Below, in pieces: positions 59,501 through 64,000 of a stretch of 64,000 nt of DNA. A model generated the notes under the pieces. The model saw only the letters and a program-made list of their open reading frames with translations. It was not told where the DNA came from and searched no databases. Source of the DNA: Geomonas oryzisoli (GTDB lineage Bacteria > Desulfobacterota > Desulfuromonadia > Geobacterales > Geobacteraceae); assembly GCF_018986915.1 (NCBI RefSeq), contig NZ_CP076723.1, forward strand, positions 3,133,501 to 3,197,500, in the 5' to 3' direction. Position 1 is the stretch's first letter. The number at the start of each line of letters is the position of its first letter. Both the position numbers and the translations under genes were made by a program.

Positions 59501-62500
59501 ATGGTAAGGCTACCCTTGCCGGCGATGTTGGCGGTTTCGCCGTAGGTGTAAACATGGCTGTCACCGGCAACCTGGAAGCTGGCGACGGTAAGGGTGTTGT
59601 CGACATCCGAGTCGTTGGTAAGGACGTTGCCTGTGGCCGGGTGGTCCTCAGCTACCGTATTGGTGTCGGGGGTCATCACGCTGGCGTCGTCAACCGGAGT
59701 GACCTTGATGTCCAGGGTGCTGGTCGAACCGGTATTTACGGTGTAGGTGACCTGCGGAACGTCACCGTTCCAGTCGGCCACCGGCGTGAAGGTGTATTCG
59801 CCAGTCTGACCAATGGTAAGGCTACCCTTGCCGGCGATGTTGGCGGTTTCGCCGTAGGTGTAAACATGGCTGTCACCGGCAACCTGGAAGCTGGCGACGG
59901 TAAGGGTGTTGTCGACATCCGAGTCGTTGGTAAGGACGTTGCCTGTGGCCGGGTGGTCCTCAGCTACCGTATTGGTGTCGGGGGTCATCACGCTGGCGTC
60001 GTCAACCGGAGTGACCTTGATGTCCAGGGTGCTGGTCGAACCGGTATTTACGGTGTAGGTGACCTGCGGAACGTCACCGTTCCAGTCGGCCACCGGCGTG
60101 AAGGTGTATTCGCCAGTCTGACCAATGGTAAGGCTACCCTTGCCGGCGATGTTGGCGGTTTCGCCGTAGGTGTAAACATGGCTGTCACCGGCAACCTGGA
60201 AGCTGGCGACGGTAAGGGTGTTGTCGACATCCGAGTCGTTGGTAAGGACGTTGCCTGTGGCCGGGTGGTCCTCAGCTACCGTATTGGTGTCGGGGGTCAT
60301 CACGCTGGCGTCGTCAACCGGAGTGACCTTGATGTCCAGGGTGCTGGTCGAACCGGTATTTACGGTGTAGGTGACCTGCGGAACGTCACCGTTCCAGTCG
60401 GCCACCGGCGTGAAGGTGTATTCGCCAGTCTGACCAATGGTAAGGCTACCCTTGCCGGCGATGTTGGCGGTTTCGCCGTAGGTGTAAACATGGCTGTCAC
60501 CGGCAACCTGGAAGCTGGCGACGGTAAGGGTGTTGTCGACATCCGAGTCGTTGGTAAGGACGTTGCCTGTGGCCGGGTGGTCCTCAGCTACCGTATTGGT
60601 GTCGGGGGTCATCACGCTGGCGTCGTCAACCGGAGTGACCTTGATGTCCAGGGTGCTGGTCGAACCGGTATTTACGGTGTAGGTGACCTGCGGAACGTCA
60701 CCGTTCCAGTCGGCCACCGGCGTGAAGGTGTATTCGCCAGTCTGACCAATGGTAAGGCTACCCTTGCCGGCGATGTTGGCGGTTTCGCCGTAGGTGTAAA
60801 CATGGCTGTCACCGGCAACCTGGAAGCTGGCGACGGTAAGGGTGTTGTCGACATCCGAGTCGTTGGTAAGGACGTTGCCTGTGGCCGGGTGGTCCTCAGC
60901 TACCGTATTGGTGTCGGGGGTCATCACGCTGGCGTCGTCAACCGGAGTGACCTTGATGTCCAGGGTGCTGGTCGAACCGGTATTTACGGTGTAGGTGACC
61001 TGCGGAACGTCACCGTTCCAGTCGGCCACCGGCGTGAAGGTGTATTCGCCAGTCTGACCAATGGTAAGGCTACCCTTGCCGGCGATGTTGGCGGTTTCGC
61101 CGTAGGTGTAAACATGGCTGTCACCGGCAACCTGGAAGCTGGCGACGGTAAGGGTGTTGTCGACATCCGAGTCGTTGGTAAGGACGTTGCCTGTGGCCGG
61201 GTGGTCCTCAGCTACCGTATTGGTGTCGGGGGTCATCACGCTGGCGTCGTCAACCGGAGTGACCTTGATGTCCAGGGTGCTGGTCGAACCGGTATTTACG
61301 GTGTAGGTGACCTGCGGAACGTCACCGTTCCAGTCGGCCACCGGCGTGAAGGTGTATTCGCCAGTCTGACCAATGGTAAGGCTACCCTTGCCGGCGATGT
61401 TGGCGGTTTCGCCGTAGGTGTAAACATGGCTGTCACCGGCAACCTGGAAGCTGGCGACGGTAAGGGTGTTGTCGACATCCGAGTCGTTGGTAAGGACGTT
61501 GCCTGTGGCCGGGTGGTCCTCAGCTACCGTATTGGTGTCGGGGGTCATCACGCTGGCGTCGTCAACCGGAGTGACCTTGATGTCCAGGGTGCTGGTCGAA
61601 CCGGTATTTACGGTGTAGGTGACCTGCGGAACGTCACCGTTCCAGTCGGCCACCGGCGTGAAGGTGTATTCGCCAGTCTGACCAATGGTAAGGCTACCCT
61701 TGCCGGCGATGTTGGCGGTTTCGCCGTAGGTGTAAACATGGCTGTCACCGGCAACCTGGAAGCTGGCGACGGTAAGGGTGTTGTCGACATCCGAGTCGTT
61801 GGTAAGGACGTTGCCTGTGGCCGGGTGGTCCTCAGCTACCGTATTGGTGTCGGGGGTCATCACGCTGGCGTCGTCAACCGGAGTGACCTTGATGTCCAGG
61901 GTGCTGGTCGAACCGGTATTTACGGTGTAGGTGACCTGCGGAACGTCACCGTTCCAGTCGGCCACCGGCGTGAAGGTGTATTCGCCAGTCTGACCAATGG
62001 TAAGGCTACCCTTGCCGGCGATGTTGGCGGTTTCGCCGTAGGTGTAAACATGGCTGTCACCGGCAACCTGGAAGCTGGCGACGGTAAGGGTGTTGTCGAC
62101 ATCCGAGTCGTTGGTAAGGACGTTGCCTGTGGCCGGGTGGTCCTCAGCTACCGTATTGGTGTCGGGGGTCATCACGCTGGCGTCGTCAACCGGAGTGACC
62201 TTGATGTCCAGGGTGCTGGTCGAACCGGTATTTACGGTGTAGGTGACCTGCGGAACGTCACCGTTCCAGTCGGCCACCGGCGTGAAGGTGTATTCGCCAG
62301 TCTGACCAATGGTAAGGCTACCCTTGCCGGCGATGTTGGCGGTTTCGCCGTAGGTGTAAACATGGCTGTCACCGGCAACCTGGAAGCTGGCGACGGTAAG
62401 GGTGTTGTCGACATCCGAGTCGTTGGTAAGGACGTTGCCTGTGGCCGGGTGGTCCTCAGCTACCGTATTGGTGTCGGGGGTCATCACGCTGGCGTCGTCA

Positions 62501-64000
62501 ACCGGAGTGACCTTGATGTCCAGGGTGCTGGTCGAACCGGTATTTACGGTGTAGGTGACCTGCGGAACGTCACCGTTCCAGTCGGCCACCGGCGTGAAGG
62601 TGTATTCGCCAGTCTGACCAATGGTAAGGCTACCCTTGCCGGCGATGTTGGCGGTTTCGCCGTAGGTGTAAACATGGCTGTCACCGGCAACCTGGAAGCT
62701 GGCGACGGTAAGGGTGTTGTCGACATCCGAGTCGTTGGTAAGGACGTTGCCTGTGGCCGGGTGGTCCTCAGCTACCGTATTGGTGTCGGGGGTCATCACG
62801 CTGGCGTCGTCAACCGGAGTGACCTTGATGTCCAGGGTGCTGGTCGAACCGGTATTTACGGTGTAGGTGACCTGCGGAACGTCACCGTTCCAGTCGGCCA
62901 CCGGCGTGAAGGTGTATTCGCCAGTCTGACCAATGGTAAGGCTACCCTTGCCGGCGATGTTGGCGGTTTCGCCGTAGGTGTAAACATGGCTGTCACCGGC
63001 AACCTGGAAGCTGGCGACGGTAAGGGTGTTGTCGACATCCGAGTCGTTGGTAAGGACGTTGCCTGTGGCCGGGTGGTCCTCAGCTACCGTATTGGTGTCG
63101 GGGGTCATCACGCTGGCGTCGTCAACCGGAGTGACCTTGATGTCCAGGGTGCTGGTCGAACCGGTATTTACGGTGTAGGTGACCTGCGGAACGTCACCGT
63201 TCCAGTCGGCCACCGGCGTGAAGGTGTATTCGCCAGTCTGACCAATGGTAAGGCTACCCTTGCCGGCGATGTTGGCGGTTTCGCCGTAGGTGTAAACATG
63301 GCTGTCACCGGCAACCTGGAAGCTGGCGACGGTAAGGGTGTTGTCGACATCCGAGTCGTTGGTAAGGACGTTGCCTGTGGCCGGGTGGTCCTCAGCTACC
63401 GTATTGGTGTCGGGGGTCATCACGCTGGCGTCGTCAACCGGAGTGACCTTGATGTCCAGGGTGCTGGTCGAACCGGTATTTACGGTGTAGGTGACCTGCG
63501 GAACGTCACCGTTCCAGTCGGCCACCGGCGTGAAGGTGTATTCGCCAGTCTGACCAATGGTAAGGCTACCCTTGCCGGCGATGTTGGCGGTTTCGCCGTA
63601 GGTGTAAACATGGCTGTCACCGGCAACCTGGAAGCTGGCGACGGTAAGGGTGTTGTCGACATCCGAGTCGTTGGTAAGGACGTTGCCTGTGGCCGGGTGG
63701 TCCTCAGCTACCGTATTGGTGTCGTTTGTAAGTTGCGAACCATCGTTCGTGCCGTAGATCTTGATCTCGATGTCATGGGTCGTGCCGTCTACACTCTGCA
63801 CCTTGAATTGCTCAACTTTAACATCCTCAGCGCCCAGGTACTGCACCGCGGAATTGGCAACGCTGTAGGTCCAGTGACCGGCACTATCAATTGTGATGTT
63901 CCCAACAGCACCCTCACTTGCAATAGGTGCAACAGCCGTGTTGATGCTGTAGTGATTGCCAAAGGTGTCGGTAACAGTGAGTGTACCCGTAGTAGAGAGA
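56524..64000 (-). CDS. Giant RTX/T1SS-type adhesin with 104-residue cadherin/tandem-95-like repeats, N-terminus outside window
   Basis: The frame is open through the right edge; 2491 residues are visible. They begin inside a VCBS-like domain (GHWTYSVANSAVQYLGAEDV). About eighteen 104-residue repeats follow, each with VAEDHPATGNVLTNDSDVDN, a likely calcium-binding DxDxDN site. The C-terminal ~525 residues include a T1SS-143-like region and RTX-type motifs (GTDGSDAMIGTSGDDIF), then DFDVNHDTLDISSL, the usual type I secretion target layout. The protein is probably secreted by an ABC type I system and binds surfaces or cells. No transporter is in view. A strong terminator follows. Confidence 0.9.
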   Translation of the reverse strand, partial: LSTTGTLTVTDTFGNHYSINTAVAPIASEGAVGNITIDSAGHWTYSVANSAVQYLGAEDVKVEQFKVQSVDGTTHDIEIKIYGTNDGSQLTNDTNTVAEDHPATGNVLTNDSDVDNTLTVASFQVAGDSHVYTYGETANIAGKGSLTIGQTGEYTFTPVADWNGDVPQVTYTVNTGSTSTLDIKVTPVDDASVMTPDTNTVAEDHPATGNVLTNDSDVDNTLTVASFQVAGDSHVYTYGETANIAGKGSLTIGQTGEYTFTPVADWNGDVPQVTYTVNTGSTSTLDIKVTPVDDASVMTPDTNTVAEDHPATGNVLTNDSDVDNTLTVASFQVAGDSHVYTYGETANIAGKGSLTIGQTGEYTFTPVADWNGDVPQVTYTVNTGSTSTLDIKVTPVDDASVMTPDTNTVAEDHPATGNVLTNDSDVDNTLTVASFQVAGDSHVYTYGETANIAGKGSLTIGQTGEYTFTPVADWNGDVPQVTYTVNTGSTSTLDIKVTPVDDASVMTPDTNTVAEDHPATGNVLTNDSDVDNTLTVASFQVAGDSHVYTYGETANIAGKGSLTIGQTGEYTFTPVADWNGDVPQVTYTVNTGSTSTLDIKVTPVDDASVMTPDTNTVAEDHPATGNVLTNDSDVDNTLTVASFQVAGDSHVYTYGETANIAGKGSLTIGQTGEYTFTPVADWNGDVPQVTYTVNTGSTSTLDIKVTPVDDASVMTPDTNTVAEDHPATGNVLTNDSDVDNTLTVASFQVAGDSHVYTYGETANIAGKGSLTIGQTGEYTFTPVADWNGDVPQVTYTVNTGSTSTLDIKVTPVDDASVMTPDTNTVAEDHPATGNVLTNDSDVDNTLTVASFQVAGDSHVYTYGETANIAGKGSLTIGQTGEYTFTPVADWNGDVPQVTYTVNTGSTSTLDIKVTPVDDASVMTPDTNTVAEDHPATGNVLTNDSDVDNTLTVASFQVAGDSHVYTYGETANIAGKGSLTIGQTGEYTFTPVADWNGDVPQVTYTVNTGSTSTLDIKVTPVDDASVMTPDTNTVAEDHPATGNVLTNDSDVDNTLTVASFQVAGDSHVYTYGETANIAGKGSLTIGQTGEYTFTPVADWNGDVPQVTYTVNTGSTSTLDIKVTPVDDASVMTPDTNTVAEDHPATGNVLTNDSDVDNTLTVASFQVAGDSHVYTYGETANIAGKGSLTIGQTGEYTFTPVADWNGDVPQVTYTVNTGSTSTLDIKVTPVDDASVMTPDTNTVAEDHPATGNVLTNDSDVDNTLTVASFQVAGDSHVYTYGETANIAGKGSLTIGQTGEYTFTPVADWNGDVPQVTYTVNTGSTSTLDIKVTPVDDASVMTPDTNTVAEDHPATGNVLTNDSDVDNTLTVASFQVAGDSHVYTYGETANIAGKGSLTIGQTGEYTFTPVADWNGDVPQVTYTVNTGSTSTLDIKVTPVDDASVMTPDTNTVAEDHPATGNVLTNDSDVDNTLTVASFQVAGDSHVYTYGETANIAGKGSLTIGQTGEYTFTPVADWNGDVPQVTYTVNTGSTSTLDIKVTPVDDASVMTPDTNTVAEDHPATGNVLTNDSDVDNTLTVASFQVAGDSHVYTYGETANIAGKGSLTIGQTGEYTFTPVADWNGDVPQVTYTVNTGSTSTLDIKVTPVDDASVMTPDTNTVAEDHPATGNVLTNDSDVDNTLTVASFQVAGDSHVYTYGETANIAGKGSLTIGQTGEYTFTPVADWNGDVPQVTYTVNTGSTSTLDIKVTPVDDASVMTPDTNTVAEDHPATGNVLTNDSDVDNTLTVASFQVAGDSHVYTYGETANIAGKGSLTIGQTGEYTFTPVADWNGDVPQVTYTVNTGSTSTLDIKVTPVDDASVMTPDTNTVAEDHPATGNVLTNDSDVDNTLTVASFQVAGDSHVYTYGETANIAGKGSLTIGQTGEYTFTPVADWNGDVPQVTYTVNTGSTSTLDIKVTPVDDGITLTPVGVSVNEANLSDGSAPSAAALTQTGSLSITAVDGVSSVHIGNTDISIADLHNLGSSSPIFIDGVTYGNMEVTGYTDTATGGTLQYSFTLNDNVLNSSASVESYLEQVLVSVTDANGTVANANLGITIVDDHPVFTMIDHAIVGNENSSTAGVLYGNHDINFGADSHGSINVVGDSLNGKLDYVYTTHADGSVTAEAYSSTNHTADTHFFDLTINTNGTYAFDMVNARATFASGNISLLNVNGGAATNSFVLNDATFNAVDTNHNGSIGNAEQLKPTSVGFGVGNGNVDVGEQFNVTFAHGIAVDTISLYSKVQAAGSLTMSYVTDYLNPDGTTGHDTGSTTLGSNGEMHFDPLHDFTSITFTVTAGSGKLDSFSFTERLIPNDETLNFHLSATDGDGDVTGSHDLNVTLLGVHTTGTVIAGTDGSDAMIGTSGDDIFSTSGGHDTIMATKGNDHVTDFDVNHDTLDISSLVANAINPPQQGDDGTGHLKLTILDNTNHPVGSVTFDNIASNDHGTIDTLLDHIKTTH
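58125..63724 (-). repeat. Tandem array of about eighteen 312-bp repeats within the adhesin gene
   Basis: The unit is 312 bp (104 codons). Units start at regular steps of 312 bp, and all eighteen look identical at the nucleotide level by eye. Only the outer edges differ: the N-terminal unit follows SQLTNDTNT and the last ends in DDGITLTP. Confidence 0.95.

Noticed and set aside
58125-63724. Regular repeats as a possible CRISPR array
   Set aside because: The 312-bp units are contiguous, have no spacers and encode a continuous protein frame.

Overview
The window looks like a chromosomal segment of a Geobacter-type Desulfobacterota (Geobacterales such as Geobacter, Geomonas or Citrifermentans). 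The evidence is GC-rich coding DNA, citramalate synthase next to aspartokinase, and respiratory modules for microaerobic growth and nitrosative stress. It also has many c-type heme motifs, several small Cys-rich proteins and families of short palindromic intergenic repeats. The lineage is an inference from gene content. No rRNA, tRNA, CRISPR array or integrase was seen.

Layout. (1) 1-4505, minus: tig-clpP-clpX-lon proteostasis operon; lon runs off the left edge. (2) 4868-7792, minus: an IscR-like Rrf2 regulator followed by cydA-cydB (bd oxidase). (3) 8033-11889, minus: small zinc-ribbon protein, a ComEA-like HhH protein coupled to cimA, and lysC. (4) 12055-20909, minus: xseA, then a probable operon xseB-ispA-dxs-TPR/peptidase-acpS-nnr-CBS-tsaE ending in a strong terminator. 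(5) 21176-24446: an orphan ParA-like ATPase, a divergent polysaccharide deacetylase and a DUF4160/DUF2442 pair. (6) 24641-31374: a nitric-oxide/oxygen defence island with bacteriohemerythrin, ScdA/RIC di-iron repair protein, a diheme NorC with NorB, and class I Hcp. FNR-type boxes lie upstream of scdA and hcp. (7) 31959-40118, plus: cbb3 oxidase locus ccoN-ccoO(fused to an extra cytochrome c)-ccoQ-ccoP-ccoG-ccoH-ccoI-ccoS and a SafE-like protein. (8) 40290-47168: cobO, a REC-GGDEF cyclase coupled to a large hybrid histidine kinase, and a ferredoxin-like protein with a repeat inserted in frame. (9) 47210-53846: FKBP, YefM/YoeB toxin-antitoxin, LysE and MFS exporters, a secreted protein, an Asp/Glu racemase-like protein and RecD2. 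(10) 53974-64000, minus: GspA/GspB-like pair and a giant RTX-type adhesin, open at the right edge, that carries about eighteen 104-residue repeats which look identical in the DNA.

How the parts fit. The bd oxidase, cbb3 oxidase, NorBC, Hcp, RIC and hemerythrin together suggest an anaerobe that meets oxygen and nitric oxide at redox boundaries, with regulation by an Fe-S Rrf2 sensor and a CRP/FNR-type factor. The adhesin and the c-di-GMP cyclase suggest surface attachment, although no direct link between them is visible. Several palindromic repeat families sit between, and once inside, genes. The most unusual signals are the giant repeat array, the redistributed heme domains of CcoO/CcoP and NorC, the repeat inserted inside a ferredoxin gene, and the heptamer-flanked composite repeats.
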